Origin: Macropodus opercularis
Lineage: Eukaryota; Chordata; Actinopteri; Anabantiformes; Osphronemidae
Assembly (NCBI GenBank): GCA_030770545.1
Contig: CM061098.1
Coordinates: 18,318,001-18,382,000 of the forward strand
DNA length: 64,000 bases
Direction of reading: 5' to 3'
A program made the translations under genes and the position numbers. Under the pieces are notes generated by a model. That model had not been told where the DNA came from and did not search any database. It saw only the letters and a list, made by a program, of their open reading frames with translations. The number at the start of each line of letters is the position of its first letter. Position 1 is the first letter of the stretch. This document shows positions 12,531 to 24,363 of the stretch, in pieces.

Positions 12531-14560
12531 TTTAGTTTATTGTCAGTTCCGCCACATGTGCAGTACATACATACAGAGGAGTGAGTTTCCCTCAGGTCCT
12601 ACACGAAATGTACAAGTGTTGTGGTCTGGTGTAGTGCAGCTTTTTACATAAAGTGACTAAACAGGTAGTTAAGTGAGATAGCGAGATGTCCAAAGCTTTT
12701 TTAAAGTGACTGGTGCTGGTCACAGTGTTTGGTTGGAGGAGGGTTAGACCTGGGATGGAGGACTTCATAGGGTCAGTGTGTGGTTGGAGGAGGGTTAGAC
12801 CTGGGATGGAGGACTTCATAGGGTCAGTGTGTGGTTGGAGGAGGGTTAGACCTGGGATGGAGGACTTCATAGGGTCAGTGTTTGGTTGGAGGAGAGTTAG
12901 ACCTGGGATGGAGGACTTCATAGGGTCAGTGTTTGGTTGGAGGAGAGTTAGACCTGGGATGGAGGACTTCATAGGGTCAGTGTGTGGTTGGAGGAGGGTT
13001 AGACCTGGGATGGAGGACTTCATAGGGTCAGTGTGTGGTTGGAGGAGAGTTAGACCTGGGATGGAGGACTTCATAGGGTCAGTGTGTGGTTGGAGGAGAG
13101 TTAGACCTGGGATGGAGGACTTCATAGGGTCAGTGTTTGGTTGGAGGAGGGTTAGACCTGGGATGGAGGACTTCATAGGGTCAGTGTGTGGTTGGAGGAG
13201 GGTTAGACCTGGGATGGAGGACTTCATAGGGTCAGTGTGTGGTTGGAGGAGGGTTAGACCTGGGATGGAGGACTTCATAGGGTCAGTGTGTGGTTGGAGG
13301 AGGGTTAGACCTGGGATGGAGGACTTCATAGGGTCAGTGTTTGGTTGGAGGAGGGTTAGACCTGGGATGGAGGACTTCATAGGGTCAGTGTTTGGTTGGA
13401 GGAGGGTTAGACCTGGGATGGAGGACTTCATAGGGTCAGTGTGTGGTTGGAGGAGGGTTAGACCTGGGATGGAGGACTTCATAGGGTCAGTGTGTGGTTG
13501 GAGGAGGGTTAGACCTGGGATGGAGGACTTCATAGGGTCAGTGTGTGGTTGGAGGAGGGTAAGACCTGGGATGGAGGACTTCATAGGGTCAGTGTGTGGT
13601 TGGAGGAGGGTTAGACCTGGGATGGAGGACTTCATAGGGTCAGTGTGTGGTTGGAGGAGAGTTAGACCTGGGATGGAGGACTTCATAGGGTCAGTGTGTG
13701 GTTGGAGGAGAGTTAGACCTGGGATGGAGGACTTCATAGGGTCAGTGTGTGGTTGGAGGAGAGTTAGACCTGGGATGGAGGACTTCATAGGGTCAGGGTA
13801 TGTGTAGCAGGAGAGAGGATGGGGGCAGAGCTGGGAGGGAGCTCAGCTTCCTGACAGCCTCATGTATGAAGCTGTCCTTCAGGCTGGTCCCTGCCTGGAG
13901 ACTCCGTAGTCTCCTCCCTGATGGAAGCAGGCTCAGGAAGCTGTGTGATGGGTGGGATCACCTGCGATACAGAGGCCTTTGCGGGTGAGACGGGTGATGT
14001 AAATGTCCAGGAGGGAGGGGAGAGAGACGCCAACCATCTTCTCAGCTGCTCGCTATGCGTTGTAGTGTCTTGTTGCAGGCTCCTACCACACAGTGATGCA
14101 GCTGGACAGAACGCTCTGTGGTGCCTCTGTAGAAGCTGCACATGATGAGGGCAGGGGCTCCAGCTCCTCTTAGTTTGTGGAGGATGTACAGACGCTGTTG
14201 TGCTTTCTTGGCCAGTGCTCTGGTGTTGTTGGTCTCTGTGATGTGACACCCAGGAATTTGGTGCTGTTCACTCTCGAGAGGAGCATGTGGAGTCTGCAGG
14301 CTCCTGAAGTCCACAACAATCCAAGATTGTTGGATGTGGATGTGTTGCTGCCGACCCGAACTGCCTGAGGTCAGGAAGTCCAACAGTTGCGCCCCAGGAC
14401 CGTTGGTAGACGAGCTGCTGGTGAATGATAGTTTAAATGCTGAACAGCATCCTGACATACTTGTCTTTTTTGTCCAGGGGTGAGCACAACTGGACGGTAG
14501 TCACTGAAGCAGGATGGAGATGACTTCTTCAGAACTGGGATGATGGTTGTAGCTTTTTAT
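12531..14560 (-). mobile_element. Antisense non-LTR retrotransposon fragment (L2/CR1-like), degenerate, 3' end at low coordinates
   Basis: The minus strand at 14458-14042 encodes the C-terminal region of a teleost LINE reverse transcriptase ORF: LLDFLTSG, VVDFRSLQ, ITETNNTRALAKKAQQRLY and IMCSFYRGT, in order, with internal deletions and a frameshift. A second frame (14249-13860) continues the end of the ORF (PPSW, VIPPITQLPEP are out-of-frame traces; SGRRL-type segment around 13900). The 3' UTR part runs to about 12531 with TTTATTGTCAGTTCCGCCAC on the plus strand. A 51-bp minisatellite has expanded inside this 3' UTR. The 5' end is truncated near 14560. The element is dead. Confidence 0.8.
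12728..13798. repeat. 51-bp minisatellite, 21 copies
   Basis: The unit is 51 bp (starts GGTTGGAGGAGGGTTAGACC, then TGGGATGGAGGACTTCATAG and GGTCAGTGTGT). Twenty-one nearly identical copies fill 1071 bp. Variants are interspersed: TTTGG versus TGTGG, and GAGGG versus GAGAG; copy 17 alone has GGTAAGACC. Because 51 is divisible by three and the unit lacks stops in one frame on each strand, both strands show frames over 360 codons. These are artefacts, not proteins. Confidence 0.97.
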
Positions 14561-14658
14561 GTGTGATGTTATTTCATACATAACTTTAACGAAACAGTCT
14601 ACAAAGTGGATCTATATTATTTGGTAGTGGATCAGCTGGAGCAGCTGATGGGCCCCTG

Positions 14659-15042
14659 CTCACCTCCCTGTGGATCCAGTCACAGGTCAAACATTGTTTC
14701 ATGAGTCGCACTTTCAACCACGTTGGTGTATTGTTATGATGATGAACGTGAGATACGTGAAAAAATCAAATGAAATGAAACATTGTTTGATCTTTTTCCA
14801 CTGTTACCTTCTGATTGCGACCACGCTGAAAACATGACATGCGCTGTTTTAAGTAAGTAAAACAGAATCATTCTAAAAGTTGTGTAAGTGATGCTGTATT
14901 TTACCCCCCTGCCAAATAGTCCCACCTTAAAGAAAGGAGGTAAACAGGGAACGTCTTTCCACATCTGGAATCTGAAACGAAGCAGAGCACAGCGAACATC
15001 GCAACAGTTTAAAGGAAATGTGATGTGATATTAACTGAATTT
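14659..15042 (-). repeat. Inverted repeat, right arm
   Basis: Reverse complement of 11443-11863 with only scattered differences plus the 37-bp indel. The outer boundary lies near CTGAATTT (15035-15042); both arms have a CCACCAG-type sequence slightly further out, so weaker similarity may extend about 20 bp more. Confidence 0.92.
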
Positions 15043-18000
15043 GGGCTGGTGGTCCTTCCATTAAGTCCCATCTCTGGAGAGGACTTCAGCCGAGGCCTTT
15101 GTTCTGCAGTTACTCAGCTTGACTAGATAACAAAAGGTGGATTATTGACATTTTGTTCATGTTTATGTGCTAAATTGCAATGTAACAAAAAAATAAGTTT
15201 TTTCAGCTGCCTTTTCCTCTGACTTTATTCTAAAATTGTTACTCCATGCTGCCTGATTACAGCCTTTTCTGACCCACAGATGCATTTCAAATAGATAAGA
15301 ATGGATTTTTAAAAAGTCTATTATGCTCATTTTCCACAAGTTAATAGTAGGCAGCAGTCGAGCACCAACGTTTAGACGCATTTAGAGAGACAAGTGATGT
15401 CGTTGCAAAGGGTCAGAAGCAAAAAGCCTTGTTCTGGCCCAAAGTCATAACTACTGATAATCACTGAGCTTAGATGGTGATGTCAGCTTGACTTTAATGA
15501 AAAGAAATCACAGACCACACTGGACAATGTGAACTTACTGCTGAACAGTCCTCAGCCAAACATGTGTGACAGTTCCGTCCTCCACCCAAGGCCTAGTCTA
15601 GCAGACCAGTAGCCTAATCTCCTCCCCTTGTGTCCCACTACCTCACTGACAACACAGTGTTCACTGGACTCTTTCTATTATCTGTTATTAAACCTACTCT
15701 ATTTCTATATTTCACCCGTGGATTGAATGTTCGGTATTTAAAACAAGTGAACTAAAAATTCTTCTTAATAAAGTGTTTTCAAGTGTTGTGACGTGACGAG
15801 GCCTCCAGGGATCACGTGCGTTGACACGTCCGTTTCAAATGATCGATGCGTGTGAGGCCGCAGGGCTGGAGTTGGACGCGTCTGTGTGTGTTCTTCTGAT
15901 ACTATTGTCTTGTGGGTTGGTGTAAGTTGTTGTTTACACAGGATAAACTGAATCAATTTTGTCATCAACTTCCTTTTTTCTCTTGTTTCCTTTTTGTTCC
16001 AGTGTTGAACTTTAAACAGATTTATGTCTGTTGATGTTAATGTCTTAGTCTTAAAGCAGTAAAACGCCTCCATCACTAAAGCATAATGTTGAAGGAGAAT
16101 CATGGAAACACTACAGTAACCCAAGCACAGCTTTGATTGGCAGTGTGATGATATGTCCAGTGTCTTAAATCATTGAGTCTTTGCAGCTGCTGGGTGGACA
16201 CTTTATATTTCTCAGCCGAGAAGCTCAACCCACCAACAGGTTGTTGTTGTTGTTGTTGTTTTGCATAACCCTGTGTTATAACGTAGTGTAATAACCTATA
16301 TACACATTATAAGGCCTGTACGCGAGGCCGTGAGCGTGAATCCAATCACTCTGTGCCACTTCACGGCTCTGGTGTTTTTTCTTGATGTGTGTAGCTCTGT
16401 GCCAGTTAGTTAAGAGGCTGCATGGACAGGAAGAGACCAGTGAAGCAAAGAGGCACGAAACTACTGCAGTAAAGCTGAATAAACACATCCTTACGGAATA
16501 AAACTTGCATCTCTACGTCGGCTCACCTGCTGGATCAAAAACACTCACGACCACATCAGTCCAGCGCTAAGGTTTCCAGAGCTTTTCTGCGGGACCTTCG
16601 TGTCCGTCCAACAGCCAGATAACGGTGGACGCAGCGAGCTCACCAGCACAGCACAGACCTCACACCCTCAGCTTCTCATTCAGGGCACACACCCCAGGAC
16701 TGGTCGTCTTAGAATTTCTGGATGCTATGAATCATCTATAAAAGTAACGTTCGCTGAGGGCAACACAAATTTTGAGGGTCTTTGAATGTTTCTTGCCAGT
16801 AACAATGGAATGATTTTGGAATCAGAGCCTCTTGAGAGGCAGCAGATTAAAATGTTCAGCTACATGGCTTCATTTGTCCAAACTTGCCTCACGCTGATTT
16901 TTTATTCACAGCCATCTGTTCAAGAGGAAGATAAGCTTGTTGAGTTTTCAACTAATACATTTCTAACCAGCTCTCATCCATCATTTCGTAACCGACAGAT
17001 TCTCAGTCTATTGAAGCCATCGTCTTATTTAGCTGTTTGAGTCTCAAGTCTCGGTAGGACATCATTTGGCCTAATAACTTTGTTTATGTGCTTACAAAAT
17101 CTCCATTTATCCCCATATGTCATAATTTATGCCTGTACTACTTACAGTAGTTGTCGGAGGCCCCCACACAGATAAACATCGACTATAAGCGTCCTCATTC
17201 AGAGGGTTTGTGCTATTTTTAGACTTTCTTTTTTGACTGATGTTGTGTTGATTGATATTATGTGATTCCCAAAGAGATTTCAAATTCATGAAATGTACGT
17301 CCGCTGGAGTTAGGAGCATGCATTTGACTGTAAGCAGGCAAATAATGGATTTTCAGAAGTAGTTAGTTTTTATTGTTGCTGTACACACAGCGACAGCGAC
17401 AGCAGGGTGAGCAGGTCTTAGTGTAGCTGCTGTCATCCCTGGTGCTCTGGGACTTTTCGGTCCCTCCTCCTCGTTTGAGTGCCAACGCCTTTCACACGTC
17501 TTCCTTCCTGGTTCTCTCTGCTGCCTCCAAGCTCTGAGTCGGACGATCACGCTCACCATTGTTCCTGATTTTTCATTTGTTCTTCTTAGTTTGTTACCTA
17601 TTCTTATTTTATGATGAATCAATTGTTAATTATTGTGCAAGTTATTATATTAAATCATTTTGTATAGTAACGTCAGGGGTCTCTCGCCTTAGTTTGAAAT
17701 TGTTTGACCGCAGTATTAGGTATCAAGTTCAAGTTGGGTTCTAGCGTTAGTTCGTAACATCCGGGCAAAACATGAGCAGATGAGAAACGTGGAAACATGA
17801 AAGAAAGATACACTTGATATTCACATCAAGCTCTGAGCCCTCTGAGTTTTAGTTTGTGTCGCCTTTTATAGCATCCGTTCGAGTCCTGGTTCTGGAAAGA
17901 CACTTGAGAATCAGAGCTTCAGCAACATCAGACAGCGCTTGTGGAGCAGGCGACATACTGAAAGACGCTTTCAGCCAATTGAATTTCAAGTAATTGCAAG

Positions 18001-21000
18001 AACCGGCTCCATGTCATATGCAAAGCAAAGTACTGGAAAATCAGCAGGCCAGCAATGTGAATGCTGGCTGATGAGTTGAAGCAATGGCGGCGTATCCTGA
18101 GACGCCTTGGTGCCATTTGGTCTTTGTGTTGGGTTGGGTTCGTATCTGGCTCCATCAGATGCTCACTTGCCTTGTGTCCAGTGAAGCAACCTATGGTTTG
18201 CCCGTGTGCCAATCACAAACATGAAGGACATAAGCAAACGCCACTGTAGGCGATGTTTAGATGATGAGACGTTGTCCGCTGTGACCTTTATGATGCACTT
18301 CACATGACCAACTCAAAAGCAGTGGATTGAAGTCTCGTGTTCTGAACCAGGCTGCTTTGTGCTTTCAGCCTCTTTTTCCACTAGTGTGCAAAGCTACAAA
18401 TATCAGATGAGAATCTTAGCAGGGGTTCAGAGAACCTCCACAAGCAGTGAGCTACACTCTACAGCTACACGTGGAGCAGAAACCTCTGTAATATTAAAAA
18501 TACAAATATTCCAGCATGAGGCAGTTGGTCACAGCATGGAGAGTTTTAGCCTACTTCAACCTGAGTTTTTAAGTTTCAACTTAGTTTTAGCAGCAGATGC
18601 TTTAAATGAATAAATTGAATCTCTATCAGTAAATGTTGCTTGTGTAGAAGCATTTAGAGTAAAGGCGCCGCTTGTTCTGTTATTACATGGTACAATACAT
18701 AAACAAGCTCTTCTGCATGACTGAGGAGGAAGCAACGTTTATATTCACCAAATTAACTTAAAACACCATTAAATTATCATTTTTTTACACATGACCTTGA
18801 ACAAGCCAGAGGGCACGAACAAACACGCGTTTCACGGACTCCTCCAGTGTCAGGACTTTGCAGCTCAACATATTTAACATATATTTTGGTACTGAACCTT
18901 CTGGATCCGTCTTGATTCTATCAGAACTGATGTGCAGTAAACAGGTTCACGTAGTTAGCTTTAATGGAATCTTTGACCTGAACAGCCTCATATGTTCACA
19001 GGGAGCAAAGGTCAGAATGAGCCATGACAGCACCCAGCGTCCACCCAGTGAAGCATCTTCTGAGCTAACCAAAGAAACGCCAACTAAGGAGGAGGCGACA
19101 GACCCAGTACGTTTCATTAAACCAAGCTTTCCCTGCATCCTGTCCCGTAGGAGCTCTGAGTGTGAATCTCGTCTTTGGAGCAGGAACGGCCTCATTTCTC
19201 CCTTTAGGTTTGAGCTGACGGGCCTTCAACAGGCTGCTGGGATTAGGTGGCGCCAGGAGAAGGAGACGGCAGTACTTCAAGTGGAATCAGGGGTATCCTG
19301 TAGCTGCGTGTGTTCTCACTGTCAGCCATCAATCTGCCAACACACAGTCCTCTGAGTGTGTTCAGTCCTTTAGATTGAGGAAGGGAGCAGCGAGGTGTCT
19401 GAGCACCCGTGTTGCCCAGCTTTCTTCTCCCGCTCCTTTCCTTACCCCCTCACGCTCTGTCTCCTCTAATTTGCAGCTGTACGGCAGCATCGTTTCCGAC
19501 AAAGCGCTTTGTTTTCTTGTTTCCTTGTCTTTTGCGCTGTCGGTTTCTTCCCATGTTGTTTCCGCTTTTCATTCCTCTGCTTTAATCTGTATTGTTGCAG
19601 TGATACCTTGTGTCATGTTGCATCAATTTCTGCTCCTATCGTTCCTCTCACTCTTCTTTATCTGTCAGTGTTTTTAAACTCACAGTGCCACCAAGTGTTG
19701 AAGAAGGAAAAGGAAGACGATAATCAAATCATCCAGATGTCACAAAGATATTCAAACCACATAAAAGTCTGGGTTTTACCAAAGTAGACATCTGCTGTCA
19801 GGAAGTAAAGTAAAATAATTTTGCCAAAATAAAACATCCACTTTGAACATTTACCTACAACATTAGTAAAGTAGCGTTGATGAGTTGATGAGTGAGTAAT
19901 TTCACTGTGTCCTCACTTAGTGTGTCCTGTTCCTGCAATACTATGAGAGAATATTCAGTAGGACAGCTGTGACATTTTTACTAGAGCTGTCACTTATGTC
20001 ATTTATGTCATTTATGCACCACGGTGACACACTTTAAATAGATGTGAACCTATAGGAAATGACAACAAGGAAGTGGTCTGATTTGATCTTTGGGCTTTTA
20101 TAGCTTTCATTTTTCATGGAGGTGTTTCACTAGGTAGCATAAATCAAACCTCTAGGACTCCAGGTAAACAGACCTTCACCTACCACTATCTCCGCCTGCC
20201 CTTAAAAATCCCAGGTTAAATAAAATGATAAAAGAGTCGCTAAAGGTCAGTGAAGAGGATTCAGCTGTCAGGGGCAGAAATGAGCTGCAGCCACCTGCAG
20301 TATTGATCTCACCACAGATCTGAGACCCTTTGCTCCTCACAGAAGGTTATAAACACGCAATGCGTTTTGCAGCTGGCCTGTGGATCCACTCACACCTCCT
20401 ACACGTGACTGAGGACTGAGGGACAGATGGACACTGGGAGTTCTTTGCACTGATAATCATGGTCTATTTGAAAACACTGAAAGGCAACTGCCATCTCATT
20501 CGTCTGTGCTGGAGACTGGAGACAGTAGATTAAAGCAGATTAAAGCAGATTCCAGCAGATTCCAGTAGGTCACCAGTCAAATGACGAAAGTGTTTACTAC
20601 CCACAGAAAGCAGCGAGTCCACCTGTAAAGGATGAAGTACTTTCCACAGAGGTTTTCATTGCCTGGCGTCAGGTCAGCGTATTGCGCCTCGGTGGCTCAT
20701 AAATATTTTTTTATGAATAACCACAGTTTGGGCAAATGTGTTCAAACATCCTCTCTTCAACCTGAAGTGACCATCTAGTAGATTTCCAGGCATAGACATT
20801 CAGGCACTGAGCTCTTGGTTATCTTCTCTAAAGTGAGAGGTCAAAGAACAACTGTGTTGAAGAAATCAGATTCTGCTTTTTTCGAAGGCTGCTGAAAAGG
20901 TTTTCCACCTCACAGGAGAGAATGAGGCCGTTTCATCAACCGGGCACTGAGGGCACTTTCACCTTCACCATAACTGCTTGATTTGGCAACAGCTCAGGCT

Positions 21001-21611
21001 GCGACAAGAAACGACTGAGGCAGTGGGTGCTACATCAAAAACACCAGCCGCTACTAAGCCACCTTTTATATATCACAGTACATCATAAAAGACCCAAACA
21101 ACATCTTTAAATGTTTAAACTGCACAACTAAAGTCGGCTTCGTGCAGTTCGCATATTTCATACATTTACAAGCACAAATGTTTCACTTTTTTATAAGTCG
21201 AGTGCTCTGATGTATCAAACTGCTCAGTGGGTGTCAAACCTACAGCTCAGCTTCTCCAGTGGAAGAGAGAATAGCATGTACAGGTGTGTAATGCAAAGCC
21301 TTCATTAATCAGACACTAACATACGCTCAACGCTCAGTCTGCTACGACTGCAGCTCATGACATCAGCCTCCAGAGCAACATCCTGAGTGGTCGCGACCTC
21401 CTCACTCGCTATTTGCCTCAACATAACCCTTTGAACAGTTGCTGACTGTGGCAAGTAGTTCTCGTTGGTTATCATTATAATAATTCAAATTCACAGGGTG
21501 TGACGCACAACAGCAACACAATCACAGTACTGTGCTGTCTCTCCGTGGAATGTGGAGCAGACCTTAATCCCGTTACACGATCACTGACGTCACGTTTCCT
21601 TCATTCTGGTC
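15043..21611. other. Non-coding stretch
   Basis: No supported gene or RNA. A TTG run lies at 16242-16261. GATTAAAGCA / GATTCCAGCA short repeats lie at 20529-20567. The longest frame (18858-19355) has no similarity and uses no consistent splice context. Confidence 0.5.
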
Positions 21612-21618
21612 CACTTAG

Positions 21619-21712
21619 AAGGCGGCACGGTGGTGTGGTGGTTAGCACTGTGACCTCACAGCGAGAAGGACCCGGGTTCGGTTCTTTCTGTGTGGAGTTC
21701 ACATGTTCTCTT
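21619..21712 (+). mobile_element. tRNA-like SINE-type repeat head (GGCGGCACGGTGG family), short copy
   Basis: Starts GGCGGCACGGTGGTG and contains GTGGTTAGCACTGTG, resembling an A box, and GGGTTCGGTTC, resembling a B box; it ends at TGTGGAGTTCACATGTTCTC. This is a well-known dispersed repeat of fish genomes, here lacking its body and tail. CACTTAG occurs on both sides (21612-21618 and 21713-21719), a likely target-site duplication. Confidence 0.75.
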
Positions 21713-21719
21713 CACTTAG

Positions 21720-24040
21720 TTAGTGGTCAGAACATTCCCTGCTAGTATCTGAAGTAGGAAGAGGAAGTTAATGACGGGAGCTATTCAGTGTCAGCAAGGG
21801 AACGTAATGTGATCACTAGCATTTACATTTAGAGAGGAAACACGTTCAGGTGATGTTCTCAAACGTGTAACAGTCATTTTAACAATCAGCACTAATCAGT
21901 ACCAACCATCACCGATCCCTGACCTGCCACTGCTGAAAGCCCAGTGTCCTGCAGTGGACAGCTCACAGATTGTAGCCTTCCTCCGCTCAGTCAGAGGAAT
22001 CTAGACTCTCTGCACACAAACAATTAAGACAAATGAGATTGCAATTAAAACAATTACAACTAACGATTAACGCTAATGATTGCCAACACAGGGCTCGAAC
22101 AGTGGAACCAGTGCAGCAGCTGTGGTGTAGGAAGCACAGACGACGAACAACCAAGAGAAGACGGAAAGCAATTAAAAGTCCGATACCTTCCTGGAGCCGA
22201 TAGTGACACATTGTGACACACTGTTCAGTTTGTTGGCACGTGTTCAGTTTGAATATGTGAAGGATCTTGGCACAGAGCTGCAGCGGTTCGCTGTTAAACC
22301 ATAAACTCATGGAATCTTCGTCGTTATCTTCTTAACTAACCTGTGTATTGTGTGGTTTTCCTTGCAGGCTTTGCTTGTTTCTCCTGAGCTGAAGACTTTT
22401 GGTGGGTCAATATCCACTAAACTGTTAAGTTTTAGTTGTCATGCTCTGAGCTTTAGACACTGCGAGCTGATGAAGGTCACTGATCTACTGATCCGCTCTG
22501 GAAAAGAAAAAGAAAAGAGAATCCTATTGACAAGCCACAAAGCTTGAGGTGAGACCAAGCTGGAGGTTTTGTTCAGAATACTACTGTGAAACGTGGAGGT
22601 GGGACCTGCTGTCTGCACCTTCACAGTCAGGTTCACAGGTCGGTTTGTCAGACAGAACTGTTGGCTCTTTTCTCTTTGTCTTTATTTCTATGTTGGCTTA
22701 GATCAACATGCTGCTGACTCTTTCATAGGTCTTTTCTCCCTTTTCTCTGTGTCCTTAAGAGGAGCTGATGGGAGGACACAGGGTCCACTCCAAGGCTCGG
22801 CCGTCTGAAAATGATGCTTCTTTTCAGGGCATGGCATTGGAGAATGATTCACTCACCCAGCAGACACATCATTGCGACTGGTGGTTGGTAACTTCCAACA
22901 CGACGTGTCTTCAAGGCCTTTTGAACCTGTGGTGCCTGACAATGCCGCTGTCACTGTGCCCCTGAGCAAGACAGTTAATCTCCAGCTGCTGCAGTGGCTT
23001 CAGTCACTGATACGAGACTTATGTCGCACTCTAGTCTTCTCTTTAGACAGAAATAACAGATCCGACGGTGATAAAACAGGGTAAAATAGAAGATCCCTTT
23101 CTGTCGCAGACTGTAATGCACTGGCTCAAAGTCACTTCAGACAGAACGTGAGATAAAAGTTTCTTTCCCACTGCTTTGAAAACTCCCCTGAACAGTTCTT
23201 TTGTGTTGTCCTCATGAAAAAGTCAAAGTAGTCAGGAGCACACACCAACCCATTTAGACTCCACAGAGCTTTGTGTCACACACAGGCAGGAACAACAAGG
23301 TGGCCTGTTCTTCACTATTTATGAAAGTCACCAATCGTTCTTTAAAACTACTTCCAGCCTGGATCAGGTTTTTTTCTTGTGTGTGGATGCCCTGAGAGAA
23401 GCTACGATTCAGGTGGTTGACACATGGAGTCATCTTTACAAAATGGGAGAGGTTCTCCTGCAGAGTCTTCGCCAGCATTTTCTCTGTGTAGGTGTTTGCA
23501 GGGTCTCGCTGTGAGTCCATTCAGCTCCAGACTGTAGTTTGTAGCGTGGAGAGACTATTGATCTTCTCAGCTCTCCCGGCTCTTCGCTCAACTATCTTGC
23601 AATTCAGCATCGTACAGTTCCTCAGTCAGGCAGTGATGCAGCTGCTCCACATGCTCTCAGGTGTCATTTTTAGAGCAAAGTGAGAACATGAACCCTGGTG
23701 GTTTTTGATCTTAGAGTCCCCTGTTTTCATGTTGACCCCTCGGTGGCTACAGGTTACACCACCACGCTTTTATCATCAGTGAACTTGTAATGGATCCTGA
23801 ACCTGTGCGTGCTTGGCTCCTCTCATAGCCTGGGGCAGTATTATAAAAGGGGTTTTGTCTGGTAATAAGCTGCCAGGTCAGATCAAGGCTCATTAATAAA
23901 CAGCAGAGAAGCAACTGGGCCTGAAGGGCTCTGTCCTGGCAGAACTGTGTGTCTGTCTGACCCCCAACCCGAACCCTAACTGACGTGGTTATGTGGGATA
24001 GACTTATAAAGGTGACGAGGAAAAAATGAGGGACATTTTT
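21720..24040. other. Non-coding stretch
   Basis: No supported gene. Frames of 60-107 codons show no similarity. Confidence 0.5.
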
Positions 24041-24290
24041 AGATTAGATTAGACCCAGCTTTATTGTCACTACACAGCACAAGTACAAGGCAACGAAATG
24101 CAGTTTCCAGAGTGCAATAACAGCAAGTGCATGAGCAAATGAGCATAAGTTATAGAAATGTGTGTGTGTACATACAATGTAGAGAGATGGAGCATGTAAG
24201 ACTGGTAAGAATGCAAATAAGCAAAAGGATAAAAATGAGATTATGCAGATATCTCTAGTTATAAATGAATTAACGAGGGCAGTCAAGCAT
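24041..24290 (-). repeat. Probable LINE 3' end, antisense
   Basis: AGATTAGATTAG followed by CTTTATTGTCACTACACAGC and ACAAGTACAAGGCAACGAAATG, a 3'-terminal sequence seen in antisense in fish LINE-type repeats and similar to the end at 12531. No coding part is present. Confidence 0.45.
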
Positions 24291-24307
24291 GACTAGGTTA
24301 GACCAGT

Positions 24308-24363
24308 GAGTGTGTGTGGGGGTGTGTGTGTGTGGGGGTGTGTGTGTGTGTGTGTGTGTGTGT
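24308..24363. repeat. (TG)n with GGGGG interruptions
   Basis: Simple GT repeat with GTGGGGGT interruptions. Confidence 0.95.

Noticed and set aside
12728..13798. Regular repeats that might suggest a CRISPR array.
   Set aside because: Units are directly adjacent with no unique spacers, and the genome is a vertebrate. It is a minisatellite.
12592..13807. Two overlapping frames of 398 and 364 codons on opposite strands, looking like a repeat protein.
   Set aside because: They are the two-strand translation of a stop-free 51-bp minisatellite inside a LINE 3' UTR. There is no flanking coding sequence or similarity.
18858..19355. A 165-codon plus-strand frame.
   Set aside because: No recognisable domain; several equal-quality overlapping frames on the other strand; composition not clearly coding.
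21619..21712. A functional tRNA gene suggested by A- and B-box-like sequences.
   Set aside because: No cloverleaf can be drawn, and the sequence matches the dispersed GGCGGCACGGTGG repeat head.
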